In this document: positions 41,324-49,524 of the stretch, piece by piece
Layout: every line of letters begins with the position of its first letter
Position numbering within the stretch: the stretch's first letter is position 1
Assembly: GCF_900116495.1 (NCBI RefSeq)
Contig: NZ_FPAY01000002.1
Location: forward strand, 124,001-188,000
Source of the DNA: Arthrobacter sp. ov118
Lineage (GTDB): Bacteria > Actinomycetota > Actinomycetes > Actinomycetales > Micrococcaceae
Direction: 5' to 3'
Length of the DNA: 64,000 nucleotides
Position numbers and translations under genes: made by a program
The notes under the pieces: model-generated
Databases searched by the model: none
The model's input: the letters and a program-made list of their open reading frames with translations, nothing else
What the model was told of the DNA's origin: nothing

Positions 41324-42991
41324 GTGCCGGACGATGCAGCATACGACTATGTAATTGCGGGGGGTGGAACGGGCGGCAGCGTCCTGGCCGGCAGGCTAAG
41401 TGAAGACCCGTCTGTTCGCGTACTCCTGCTCGAGGCCGGCAGATCCGACCGCCATCCCTTCATCCATATGCCCGCCGGCTTCCCCAGACTCAAGGGAGGC
41501 CCCTATCAATGGGGCTATAGAAGCGTTCCGCAAAAGTACAGCAACGGCCGTCGCATCCCGCTCGCCCAAGGCCGCGTGCTCGGCGGCGGAGGGTCCATCA
41601 ACTCCCAGGTCTTCACCACGGGGGTGGCCGCGGACTACGACGGCTGGGCCGTGGACTACGGATGCGAAGGCTGGTCCGCAGAGGAGGTGCGCAAGTATTT
41701 CGTCCGCTCGGAGGCAAACTCCAGACTCTCAGGACCCCACCACGGAACCCAGGGACCGCTCGGCGTCTCGGACCTCCGGCGTCCGCACACTCTCTCGGCC
41801 GCCTTCGTGCAGGCAGGCCAGGAGTTTGGGCTGCCCTACAACAGCGATTTCAACGGTGCCGAACAGCTCGGCGTCGGCTTCTACCAGACCACCACCAAGA
41901 ACGGCCGCCGGTGCAGCGCAGCCGTCGCCTATCTGAAACCCGCGCGCAAACGGCCCAATCTCACTGTTCGCGTCAATGTGACCGTCTCAAAAGTAATCAT
42001 CAAGAATGCCCGCGCCACCGGCATCCAGACGATCGAACGCGGCGTGGTGCGGACCTACAGCGCACGGCGTGAAGTGATCGTCGCCAGCGGCGCTTTCGGC
42101 TCGCCGAAGTTGCTGCAGCTCTCAGGCATTGGCGACCCGGCAGACCTAGCTGCAGCCGGCATCGACGTCCTCCACGCGCTGCCGGGCGTCGGGAAGAACC
42201 TGCAGGACCACCTGGATCTGGACATCATCTACGAACTCACCGACGACCACAGCCTGGACCGGTTCAATCGCGTGCGCCCGGCGACCGCCATGGCCGGCCT
42301 GGAGTACCTGGCCTTCCGGTCAGGACCGTTCGCCTCCAACCTCGTGGAGGCCGGTGGCTTCAGCTATGCCAACACCGAAGAGTTGACCCCGGACCTGCAG
42401 TTCCACTTCCTGCCCGCGGCGAGGTCGGAGCCGGGCATAGCGTCGCTGCGGCCCGGATTCGGGGCGACGCTGAACTCGTACTTCCTGCGCCCCCGCAGTC
42501 GGGGGACCGTACGCGTCGCGTCCGCGGACCCCACAATGACCCCGCTCATCGATCCGAATTTCCTCGCGGACGACTACGATCTCGAGGAAACGATCGCCGG
42601 CGTGCAGCAGAGCCGCCAGATCATGGGGCAGGCATCGATGGCAGCCTTCATCAAGAAGGAGCACATCGGCGACGGCTCTCGGGTGGCAACCCGCGACGAG
42701 TACGTGAAGTTCGTTCGCTCCTACGGACGGACCTCATACCACCCGGTTGGCACCTGCGCGATGGGTACCACCGATGATTCTGTCGTCTCCCCGCGGCTGA
42801 AGGTCTATGGGCTGGAGGGATTGCGCGTCGTTGACTCCTCGATCATGCCCCGACTGATCAGTGCGAACACTCAGGCGCCCACCATCATGATCGCGGAAAA
42901 GGCCGTCGACATGATCCTCGAGGACGCAGCTGCCGCGGCCCCGGGCGTGAGTGGCTTGGCCGGCTCCTACAGGGGCCCGAACGGTGTGTGA
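41324..42991 (+). CDS. GMC-family FAD-dependent oxidoreductase (choline-dehydrogenase-like)
   Basis: A 555-residue flavoenzyme that oxidises an alcohol, probably of a sugar or choline-like compound. The FAD-binding GGGTGGSVLAGRL (13-25), the motif GRVLGGGGSIN (usually GGSSSIN), and the catalytic His in SYHPVGTCAMG with Asn in SANTQAPTIM are present. GTG 41324 has GAGGAG (41313-41318) 5 nt upstream. The upstream palindromic promoter suggests induction by its substrate. No neighbour clarifies the substrate. Confidence 0.9.
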   Translation: MPDDAAYDYVIAGGGTGGSVLAGRLSEDPSVRVLLLEAGRSDRHPFIHMPAGFPRLKGGPYQWGYRSVPQKYSNGRRIPLAQGRVLGGGGSINSQVFTTGVAADYDGWAVDYGCEGWSAEEVRKYFVRSEANSRLSGPHHGTQGPLGVSDLRRPHTLSAAFVQAGQEFGLPYNSDFNGAEQLGVGFYQTTTKNGRRCSAAVAYLKPARKRPNLTVRVNVTVSKVIIKNARATGIQTIERGVVRTYSARREVIVASGAFGSPKLLQLSGIGDPADLAAAGIDVLHALPGVGKNLQDHLDLDIIYELTDDHSLDRFNRVRPATAMAGLEYLAFRSGPFASNLVEAGGFSYANTEELTPDLQFHFLPAARSEPGIASLRPGFGATLNSYFLRPRSRGTVRVASADPTMTPLIDPNFLADDYDLEETIAGVQQSRQIMGQASMAAFIKKEHIGDGSRVATRDEYVKFVRSYGRTSYHPVGTCAMGTTDDSVVSPRLKVYGLEGLRVVDSSIMPRLISANTQAPTIMIAEKAVDMILEDAAAAAPGVSGLAGSYRGPNGV

Positions 42992-43065
42992 GTCATTTCA
43001 CGCGTAACCGGGCAGCGTAGGCCGCCGGGCCGCCCGTAGTATTGAAGGCGAACGTAGAAGTTCCG

Positions 43066-43097
43066 CCGCCGGGCCTGCGTTCGCAGCCGGCGGTTTT
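43066..43097 (+). terminator. Strong rho-independent terminator before gap
   Basis: CCGCCGG (43066-43072) pairs with CCGGCGG (43087-43093), and CTGC (43075-43078) pairs with GCAG (43083-43086) inside, around a GTTC loop. The tail is TTTTCTTTG. It ends the GMC transcript, 75 nt past its stop. Confidence 0.85.
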
Positions 43098-43134
43098 CTT
43101 TGCGCTCAGCGAGGCGCCCGGGGTGGACCGAATC

Positions 43135-43157
43135 CCCGGTGCCGCCAGGTACCCGGA
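43135..43157 (+). repeat. 23-nt repeated sequence, copy 2 (upstream of gap)
   Basis: Identical over 23 nt to 29527-29549 in the idnD-like gene. Here it is in the 230-nt GMC-gap intergenic region, between the terminator and the gap ribosome site. No mobile-element ends or target duplications are visible around it. Confidence 0.5.
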
Positions 43158-43221
43158 CACCCGCCGGCGGCCGACTTCCCCATACGAGGACGTAGGGGAT
43201 GGATTCTAGGAAGGTAGTTCT

Positions 43222-44712
43222 GTGAGCCAGACGTCAGATTCTTGTCTTGATACGTGGATGAGCCGTGAGGCGCTCGCCGAGGCCATGATCCCGGTGATCG
43301 GCCGGCTGTACCGCGAGAACAACGTGGTGACGTCCATCCACGGACGCAGCCTGATCAACAAGTCCACGATGAATATTCTCAAGGCCCACCGCTTCGCCCG
43401 CCGGATGAGCAAGGAAGAACTGCGCCTGGAGGAAACGGCCCCTCTGCTGGAGGCCCTGACCAGGCTGGACCTCGGCGCCGCTGCGATCGACATCGCCCGC
43501 CTCACCGAGAAGTACCGCGCCGAGGGTGACGGCGTCAGCCTGGACGAGTTCCTGCGCGGGGAACTCGCTGAGGTTGTCGGCAAGCGTGGCGGCGATGACC
43601 GGACCAGCACCGACGTCGTCCTTTATGGCTTTGGCCGCATCGGCCGGCTCCTGGCCCGCCTCCTGATCGAAAAGGCCGGCGGCGGGCACGGCCTGCGCCT
43701 GCGGGCCATCGTGGTGCGCCGCGGTTCGGACAACGACCTCGCCAAGCGCGCCAGCCTGCTGCGCCGCGACTCGGTCCATGGTTCCTTCGAGGGCACCATC
43801 AAGGTGGACCTCGAGAATGACACCATCACCGCCAACGGCGTCCAGATCCAGGTCATCTACTCGGACAACCCCGCCACGGTCGACTACACCGCCTACGGCA
43901 TCAACGACGCCCTGGTGGTGGACAACACGGGACGTTGGCGCGACGCCGAGGGCCTGTCCCAGCACCTGCAGAGCAAGGGCGTTGCCCGGGTCCTGCTCAC
44001 AGCCCCGGGCAAGGGCGAGCTGAAGAACATCGTGCACGGCATCAACCACCGGGACATCACCGACTCCGACACCATCGTGTCGGCCGCATCCTGCACCACG
44101 AACGCCATCACCCCGGTGCTTAAGGCGATCAACGACCGCTACGGCGTGGTGCATGGGCACGTGGAGACAGTCCACTCCTTCACGAACGACCAGAACTTGA
44201 TCGACAACTTCCACAAGGGTGACCGCCGCGGACGCTCGGCCGCGTTGAACATGGTGATCACCGAGACCGGTGCCGCCAAGGCCGTCGCCAAAGCCCTGCC
44301 CGAACTGCTGGGCAAGCTCACCGGCAGCTCCATCCGTGTCCCCACCCCGGATGTGTCGCTGGCTATCCTGAACCTGAACCTGGAGAACGGCACCACCAAG
44401 GACGAAGTCAACGACTACCTGCGGGAGTTGTCGCTGCACTCGGAGTTCCGCAAGCAGATCGACTACATCGATTCGCCCGAGGTTGTCTCCACCGACTTCG
44501 TCGGCTCGCGCCGCGCAGGCATCGTGGACGGCCTGGCCACCATCTCCAACGACAAGAACCTCGTGCTCTATGTCTGGTACGACAACGAGTTCGGCTACAG
44601 CTGCCAGGTGGTCCGCGTTATGGAGGAAATGGCCGGCGTCAATCCGCCGTCCTTCCCCGCCAAGGACGCAGCTGCCATCCTCGAGGCCGCCGGGCTGCCG
44701 GTCGAGGTCTAA
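43222..44712 (+). CDS. gap: Glyceraldehyde-3-phosphate dehydrogenase with N-terminal extension (GapB-like)
   Basis: A 496-residue GAPDH, about 130 residues longer than the classical enzyme. The extension (1-125) is helical and includes the GRSLINKSTMNILKAHRFARR segment found in the large actinobacterial GapB type. The catalytic Cys lies in SAASCTTNAI, the Rossmann motif is LYGFGRIGRLLAR, and NDNEFGYSCQVV ends it. GapB in Corynebacterium is gluconeogenic and prefers NADP; the same is inferred. GTG 43222 has AGGAAGG (43208-43214) 7 nt upstream. Confidence 0.94.
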   Translation: MSQTSDSCLDTWMSREALAEAMIPVIGRLYRENNVVTSIHGRSLINKSTMNILKAHRFARRMSKEELRLEETAPLLEALTRLDLGAAAIDIARLTEKYRAEGDGVSLDEFLRGELAEVVGKRGGDDRTSTDVVLYGFGRIGRLLARLLIEKAGGGHGLRLRAIVVRRGSDNDLAKRASLLRRDSVHGSFEGTIKVDLENDTITANGVQIQVIYSDNPATVDYTAYGINDALVVDNTGRWRDAEGLSQHLQSKGVARVLLTAPGKGELKNIVHGINHRDITDSDTIVSAASCTTNAITPVLKAINDRYGVVHGHVETVHSFTNDQNLIDNFHKGDRRGRSAALNMVITETGAAKAVAKALPELLGKLTGSSIRVPTPDVSLAILNLNLENGTTKDEVNDYLRELSLHSEFRKQIDYIDSPEVVSTDFVGSRRAGIVDGLATISNDKNLVLYVWYDNEFGYSCQVVRVMEEMAGVNPPSFPAKDAAAILEAAGLPVEV

Positions 44713-44765
44713 CCGGGCAGCCAATCCTGCAGGCGGAGCCGCCCGCCTGAGCGGAGCTCGCTGCG

Positions 44766-44801
44766 CTTTCCCGGCCGATGCACTGGAATCGGCCGGGAAA
44801 G
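44766..44801 (+). terminator. Terminator of gap
   Basis: Arms 44766-44779 and 44788-44801 are exactly complementary over 14 bp with an 8-nt loop, 53 nt after the gap stop. No long T-run, but the stem is very stable. Confidence 0.75.
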
Positions 44802-44818
44802 GACCCCACAATGGAGCC

Positions 44819-45028
44819 ATGGAACAGAACCCGGCACTTGAACACGAGACCACCCTGGAACACGCGCTGGACGTCGCCCGGAGGAACGCTAAGGAAGCCA
44901 AGCGGCTCCTCGACGACGCCCTCGTCAAACGCCAGGCCGGTGAAGTCAACGACGACCGGGTGAACCAGCTTCGGGACCTGCTGGATCTGGCCAACGAAGA
45001 CCTGAAACGGGTTACGCGGGAACAATAA
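44819..45028 (+). CDS. Small charged helical protein of unknown function
   Basis: A 69-residue ORF, MEQNPALEHETTLEHALDV..., rich in Glu, Asp, Lys and Leu with a heptad-like pattern, so probably one or two long helices. GGAG lies 3 nt before ATG 44819. Codon use is consistent with coding. It lies between the gap terminator and the HNH nuclease gene. I recognise no family and offer no function. Confidence 0.5.
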   Translation: MEQNPALEHETTLEHALDVARRNAKEAKRLLDDALVKRQAGEVNDDRVNQLRDLLDLANEDLKRVTREQ

Positions 45029-45048
45029 AACCCCCGGCTTCTTCGGCA

Positions 45049-45072
45049 CCTGTCCCCAACACTGTGGACAGG
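45049..45072. promoter_or_regulatory. CCTGTCC/GGACAGG dyad upstream of the HNH nuclease
   Basis: CCTGTCC (45049-45055) and GGACAGG (45066-45072) with a 10-nt spacer, 69 nt before the nuclease start. On the minus strand the right half reads CCTGTCCACA, close to the TTGTCCACA block before comM and ssb. It may be a third, weaker member of that set or just the end of the previous gene. Confidence 0.3.
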
Positions 45073-45140
45073 GCCCCGGGTGTCGGGCCGCCGTCGTAGG
45101 CTCACTGTGTGCAACCAGAACGCGGCGCCCGGCGACCCTC

Positions 45141-45947
45141 ATGACCGTCACCTGGACGCAATACCGCCGCGCCCGGCGCCGGTCGCGCCAGGCGTGGATT
45201 CTCCTGGCTGCGGCTGGCCTGGCCGTGCTGGGCGGACTGGTCTGGTTCTTCACCGCCGGACAGTTTGCCCTCGGGGAACCCTCGCCCCAGGGTCCCAGCG
45301 AGGCCCCCGTGCTGGCGGCCGGGTGGATGAAGCCCGTCAGCGCCGTCCGGGCGGTGCCGGAGGCGCCCGCCGCCGTCGTTCTTGACACGCTCGAGGTGAA
45401 GGGCCGGTCCGCCAAGGACAACTATGACCGGAGCGCCTTCGGCCAGGCGTGGCTCGACGTCGACGGCAACGGCTGCGATACCCGCAACGACATCCTGCGC
45501 CGGGACCTGACGGCGGCGCACTTCGTCGAAGGCTCCCGGTGCAAGGTCACCGGCGGCACTTTCCGGGAACCGTACACCGGCCACGTGATCGCGTTCCGGC
45601 GGGGCGCCGAGACCTCCGCCGCGGTGCAGATCGACCACGTTGTGGCGCTCGGTGACGCCTGGCAAAAGGGCGCCCAGCAGCTCACCGCGCAGCAGCGCGA
45701 ACATCTGGCCAACGACCCCCTCAACCTGGTCGCCGTCGACGGTCCCGCCAACCAGGACAAAAGCGCTTCCGACGCCGCCACCTGGCTGCCGCCGAACAAG
45801 GCTTTCCGCTGCCATTATGTTGCCCGCCAGATTTCCGTCAAGGCGGCCTATCGGCTGTGGGTCACGCCAGCAGAGAAGGAGGCAATGAAGCGGATCCTCA
45901 CTTCGTGCCCCGAGCAACAGACCATCGTTCCGCAGCCGCCCCGCTGA
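45141..45947 (+). CDS. Membrane-anchored HNH nuclease (GmrSD C-terminal/DUF1524-like)
   Basis: A 268-residue protein with one N-terminal membrane anchor (about 18-38) and an extracytoplasmic domain. The nuclease core is DHVVALGDAWQKGA, then NDPLNLVAVDGPANQDKS and W-L-P-P-N, which is the HNH pattern of the DUF1524 group. Two Cys pairs may form disulphides outside the cell. It is likely to cut DNA in the periplasmic or extracellular space, for nutrition or uptake. The GTG or ATG start at 45141 follows a dyad at 45049-45072. Confidence 0.85.
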   Translation: MTVTWTQYRRARRRSRQAWILLAAAGLAVLGGLVWFFTAGQFALGEPSPQGPSEAPVLAAGWMKPVSAVRAVPEAPAAVVLDTLEVKGRSAKDNYDRSAFGQAWLDVDGNGCDTRNDILRRDLTAAHFVEGSRCKVTGGTFREPYTGHVIAFRRGAETSAAVQIDHVVALGDAWQKGAQQLTAQQREHLANDPLNLVAVDGPANQDKSASDAATWLPPNKAFRCHYVARQISVKAAYRLWVTPAEKEAMKRILTSCPEQQTIVPQPPR

Positions 45948-46009
45948 GCGGCCTGCTGCACCGCCGGCGGCCGGGGCTGTCCGCTTGACGGTGCTCAGTA
46001 AACTGCAGC

Positions 46010-46468
46010 ATGGACATTGTGCGATACCTGACGCCTCTGCTGGGCAGCTGGCAGGGCGAAAACCGTTTCCGGCTCATGCCCACGGACGATTTCAAGGGCT
46101 CGGCGGCCACCGGCACCGTCACGGTGACTGCGGCGCATTTCGCGACCGTCGCCTACACGTGGTCGGACGGGGAGAGCCCGCAGGAAGGCCTCCTGCTCCT
46201 GGCCGGCGGAATGTCCGACGCGGACCCGGCCACCGCTGTGTGGGCGGACTCCTGGCATACGGGAAGGGCGCTGATGCAGTTCGCCGGGACGGTGGGCGGT
46301 GACGGTGTGCTCCGCCTCCATGGCTCCTACGCGGCACCGAGCGGTCCGGACTGGGGCTGGCAGATCCACATTCACCCGGGGGAGGGCGGTGGCGGGCGCC
46401 TCACCATGCACAACGTCGTCCCAGGTGAGGACCCCTATCAGGTGGTCGAGCTGGCACTCGAACGGTAG
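46010..46468 (+). CDS. DUF1579-type protein
   Basis: A 152-residue protein of the DUF1579 type, small beta-rich proteins that often resemble THAP4-like or heme-binding barrels. Segments LTPLLGSWQGENRF at the N-terminus and DWGWQIHIHPGEGG near the C-terminus fit a beta barrel; no catalytic motif. ATG 46010. It precedes an alpha/beta hydrolase gene by 9 nt and is probably its operon partner. Confidence 0.75.
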   Translation: MDIVRYLTPLLGSWQGENRFRLMPTDDFKGSAATGTVTVTAAHFATVAYTWSDGESPQEGLLLLAGGMSDADPATAVWADSWHTGRALMQFAGTVGGDGVLRLHGSYAAPSGPDWGWQIHIHPGEGGGGRLTMHNVVPGEDPYQVVELALER

Positions 46469-46477
46469 GGTACCGGC

Positions 46478-47188
46478 ATGGACATCATCCTCGTTCCCGG
46501 ATTCTGGTTGGATGCCTCGTCGTGGGACCAGGTCACCCCGCCGCTCACTGCGGCCGGGCACAACGTCCACCCGCTGACATTGCCGGGCCTGGAGTCGGCG
46601 GACGCTCCGCGCGCTGGCATCGGCCTGCGCACCCACATCGACGCCGTCGTGGCGAAGATCGACACCCTCGATGCGCCGGTGGTCCTGGTGGGCCACTCCG
46701 GCGGCGGAGCCATCATCCATGGCGCCGTCGACGCCCGGCCGGAGCGGGTGGCCCGGGCGATCTACGTGGACAGTGGCCCGCTCGCCGACGGTGGCGTCAT
46801 CAACGACGAACTCCCGGCTGACGGCGACGACGTGCCGCTGCCGCCGTGGGAACTCTTCGAGGACGAGGACCTCACGGACCTGACCGACGGCCTGCGCGCC
46901 ATGTTCCGGGCCCGGGCCATCCCGCAGCCTCGCGGCGTGGCCCAGGACCGGCAGCAGCTCCAGGATGAACGCCGCTTCGAGGTGCCTGTCACCGTCATTG
47001 CCTGCGAGTTTCCGTCTGCGATGCTGACCGGAATGATCGCCGAGGGCCACCCGTACGTGGCCGAACTCGGACGGATCCGGGACGTCGAGTACGTGGACCT
47101 GCCCACCGGGCACTGGCCGCAGTTCACCAAGCCGGCCGAGCTCGGCGCCGCCATCCTGGCCGCCGTCGACCGAACCTCGGGCAGCTAG
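46478..47188 (+). CDS. Alpha/beta hydrolase
   Basis: A 236-residue hydrolase. The nucleophile elbow is GHSGGGAI, the oxyanion region VPGFWLDASSWD, and the C-terminal GHWPQF has the catalytic His. It resembles small esterases or haloperoxidase-type enzymes. Substrate unknown. It starts 9 nt after the DUF1579 gene, so the two are co-transcribed. It lies convergent with def. Confidence 0.88.
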   Translation: MDIILVPGFWLDASSWDQVTPPLTAAGHNVHPLTLPGLESADAPRAGIGLRTHIDAVVAKIDTLDAPVVLVGHSGGGAIIHGAVDARPERVARAIYVDSGPLADGGVINDELPADGDDVPLPPWELFEDEDLTDLTDGLRAMFRARAIPQPRGVAQDRQQLQDERRFEVPVTVIACEFPSAMLTGMIAEGHPYVAELGRIRDVEYVDLPTGHWPQFTKPAELGAAILAAVDRTSGS

Positions 47189-47342
47189 CTGGCGGGCAGC
47201 TTCTGAACTCGGGAAATTCCGCCGAAATTCCCCACCTTTGGGACCCGCCGCCGCCGCGTCCCGCCAAACCGCCGGCGAGTTCCTGCGCATCGGCGTCAAG
47301 GGTGGGGAAAATCCGCGTACAGCCGCGCCTAACTGCCTGCCG

Positions 47343-47915
47343 TCAGTGGCCGAACGGGTCCGGGTCGACGCCCGGCATCCAGGTCAGCCCGGGGACGCCC
47401 CAGCCGCTGCGCTTGGCCTGCTTCAGGGCCTTGCGGGAGTAGCGGTCGATCAGCCGGTTCACGTAGAGCTTGCCGTCGAGGTGGTCGTACTCGTGCTGGA
47501 TGACGCGGGCAAACCAGCCCGTCGCCTCGAATTCCACCGGCTTCCCGTCGCCGTCGAAGCCCTGGACCCGCGCCCATTCGGCCCGCTTGAGCGGATACTG
47601 TGCGCCGGGGAAGGACAGGCAGCCTTCCTCTTCCTCGTCCGGGTCCGGCAACGCGCCGGAGACCTTGGAGAGCGTCAGCACGGGGTTGACGACGACGCCG
47701 CTCGGCGGGGCGCCGTCGTCGTTGGTGTACTTGTACACGAAGAGCCGTTTGCCGACCCCCACCTGCGGGGCGGCCAGTCCGACGCCGTTGGCGGCGTCAT
47801 TGGTCTCGAACATGTCGGCGATCAGGGTGCGCAGTTCGTCGTCGAAGGTTTCGACTTCCGCGGCCCGGCGGTGCAGTACGGGCTCGCCCCAGATCGTGAT
47901 GGGCAGGACGGTCAT
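47343..47915 (-). CDS. def: Peptide deformylase
   Basis: Removes the N-formyl group from new proteins. The metal site is C99 in EEGCLSFPG and H141, E142, H145 in QHEYDHLDG, and GVGLAAPQVG is the first motif. The length of 190 aa is typical of actinobacterial Def. I start it at ATG 47915; the longer frame upstream is the end of the next gene in another frame. It lies 38 nt after the acyl-CoA dehydrogenase stop. Confidence 0.95.
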   Translation of the reverse strand: MTVLPITIWGEPVLHRRAAEVETFDDELRTLIADMFETNDAANGVGLAAPQVGVGKRLFVYKYTNDDGAPPSGVVVNPVLTLSKVSGALPDPDEEEEGCLSFPGAQYPLKRAEWARVQGFDGDGKPVEFEATGWFARVIQHEYDHLDGKLYVNRLIDRYSRKALKQAKRSGWGVPGLTWMPGVDPDPFGH

Positions 47916-47953
47916 GTCAGGAAAGTTCCTCGGGTGCAGGTGGAAGCGGCGGG

Positions 47954-49108
47954 TCAGCCGGCGATGGTGCGGCCGACGACGTCGCGCATGATTTCGTTGG
48001 TGCCGCCGAAGATGGTCAGCAGTCGGGCGGCGAGGTAGGCCTGGGCCACCGGATATTCCATGATGTAGCCGTAGCCGCCGTGCAGCTGCAGGCAGCGGTC
48101 CGTGACGGACTTGGCGCGCTCGGAGGCCCAAAGCTTGGCGCGGGCGGCGTCCCCTGCGTCGAGCTCGCCGGCATTGAAAGCCAGGATGGCCTGATCCACG
48201 TAGGCCTCGGTGACCTCAACCTCGGTGAGGATGTCGGCGAGTTCGAAGCGGCTGTTCTGGAAGTCGATGATCCGCTCGCCGAACGCGTTGCGGTCCTTCG
48301 TGTAGCGGACGGTCGCCTCGTAGACGGCGCGCACGACGGCGGAGCTGGCCACGGCGATCGCGAGGCGGCCCTGGGGGAGCTGCTCGGCCGCGTACTGCAG
48401 GCCTTTGCCCTCCTCGCCCACCAGGTCGGCGTGCGGGACGCGGACGCCGTCGAAGAACAGTTCGGCCGTGTCGGAGGCTTTGAGCCCCATCTTGTCCAGC
48501 TGCTTGCCGGTGTTGTAGCCCTCGCCCTTCTGCACCATGAACAGCGAGAAGGAGTCGTGGTTTCCGCGTCCCGTGCCGCCGTCGGTCCTGGCCAGGACCA
48601 GGGAGGCGTCTCCGGAAATGCCGTTGCCGATGAACGTTTTCTGGCCGCTGATCAGCCAGTCGTCGCCGTCGCGGACGGCCTTCGTGCGGATACCGCGCAG
48701 GTCCGAGCCGGCGCCAGGTTCCGTCCAGGCGATCGAGGTGACCTTTTCACCGGTGACCATGGCCGGCAGCCAGCGGGACTTAAGGTCCTCGGAGCCGTAG
48801 GCCAGCAGGTGGGGGAGGACCATGTCGTCGTGCAGGTGGAAGGCCAGGCCGACGGCGAGGTGGTCGCTCTTGGCGAATTCTTCGTCCAGCACCGCCCGGA
48901 AGCGGTAGTCGGACATGCCCATGCCGCCGAACTCCTCGGGCACGGCCAGGCCCAGCAGGCCCTGCTCGCCGGCAGAGGTCCACAGGTCCCGGGACATCAT
49001 GTGGTCCTGGTCCCACTGGGCGTAGTGCGGGGCCACCGAGCGCGCGTTGAACTCGGCTGCCATCTCACGGAACATCCCGTGGTCTTCTTCAAAGAGCTTC
49101 CGCTTCAC
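47954..49108 (-). CDS. Acyl-CoA dehydrogenase
   Basis: FAD enzyme that makes the 2,3-double bond in acyl-CoA. The family motifs AWTEPGAGSDLRG and KLWASERAKSVTDRCLQLHGGYGYIMEYPVAQ are present, and the active base Glu lies in GGTNEIMRDVV. The length is 384 aa from GTG 49108, preceded by AAGGAA; a longer frame runs through the repeat array and is not the real start. It is upstream of def on the same strand. Confidence 0.92.
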   Translation of the reverse strand: MKRKLFEEDHGMFREMAAEFNARSVAPHYAQWDQDHMMSRDLWTSAGEQGLLGLAVPEEFGGMGMSDYRFRAVLDEEFAKSDHLAVGLAFHLHDDMVLPHLLAYGSEDLKSRWLPAMVTGEKVTSIAWTEPGAGSDLRGIRTKAVRDGDDWLISGQKTFIGNGISGDASLVLARTDGGTGRGNHDSFSLFMVQKGEGYNTGKQLDKMGLKASDTAELFFDGVRVPHADLVGEEGKGLQYAAEQLPQGRLAIAVASSAVVRAVYEATVRYTKDRNAFGERIIDFQNSRFELADILTEVEVTEAYVDQAILAFNAGELDAGDAARAKLWASERAKSVTDRCLQLHGGYGYIMEYPVAQAYLAARLLTIFGGTNEIMRDVVGRTIAG

Positions 49109-49148
49109 TGCGTTTCCTTCCAATGACAGATCCTGCACAGACACAGAC

Positions 49149-49225
49149 CAAAAGGCACGGTACCCAAAAAACGCGGTCCCAAAAGGCGCGGTCCCAAAAG
49201 GCACGGTCCCCAAAAGGCGCGGTCC
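49149..49225. repeat. 15-nt tandem repeat upstream of the acyl-CoA dehydrogenase gene
   Basis: Five units of type CAAAAGGCGCGGTCC at 49149-49163, 49165-49179, 49180-49194, 49195-49209 and 49211-49225, with one extra base between some units. It lies between the start of the acyl-CoA dehydrogenase and the tRNA-His terminator, in the 5' untranslated or promoter region. It is not a protein-coding repeat. Confidence 0.85.
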
Positions 49226-49251
49226 CAAAAGCAAAGTGCGGGTACAGACAA

Positions 49252-49285
49252 CAAAGGCCGCACCGGATATCCGGTGCGGCCTTTG
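49252..49285 (-). terminator. 34-nt perfect palindrome after tRNA-His
   Basis: 49252-49285 is fully self-complementary over 17 bp per side, with no spacer. It lies 36 nt past the tRNA-His 3' end on the minus strand. A terminator is likely, but it may also cruciform. Confidence 0.75.
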
Positions 49286-49320
49286 GAAAAGGTCGGACAA
49301 TCACTGCCGTCCTTCATGAG

Positions 49321-49394
49321 GGTGAGCGACGGGGGTTGAACCCGCGACCTCCTGGACCACAACCAGGCGCTCTGCCAACTGAGCTACGCCCACC
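49321..49394 (-). tRNA. tRNA-His (anticodon GTG)
   Basis: The cloverleaf is complete on the minus strand. The acceptor GTGGGCG pairs with CGCTCAC with one G-U, the extra G-1 is present and the discriminator is C. The anticodon loop TTGTGGT has GTG at plus 49358-49360. CCA is not encoded. Confidence 0.96.
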
Positions 49395-49524
49395 ATGTGC
49401 CCTATCGCGCCCTCCGGCGAACCGGCTGGCTGGAAAGGCAACGACAAATAGCTTACCTGCTGTTCGGGGGTGGTTTTGCCACTTTTGCGGTTTTCCCCAA
49501 AATTTCCGCAAAACGTGGCGCAGA

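Noticed and set aside
49109..49300. N-terminal extension of the acyl-CoA dehydrogenase reading through the 15-nt array
   Set aside because: The extra residues are a repetitive GTVPFG-type artefact of the array; the ribosome site and family start point to GTG 49108.
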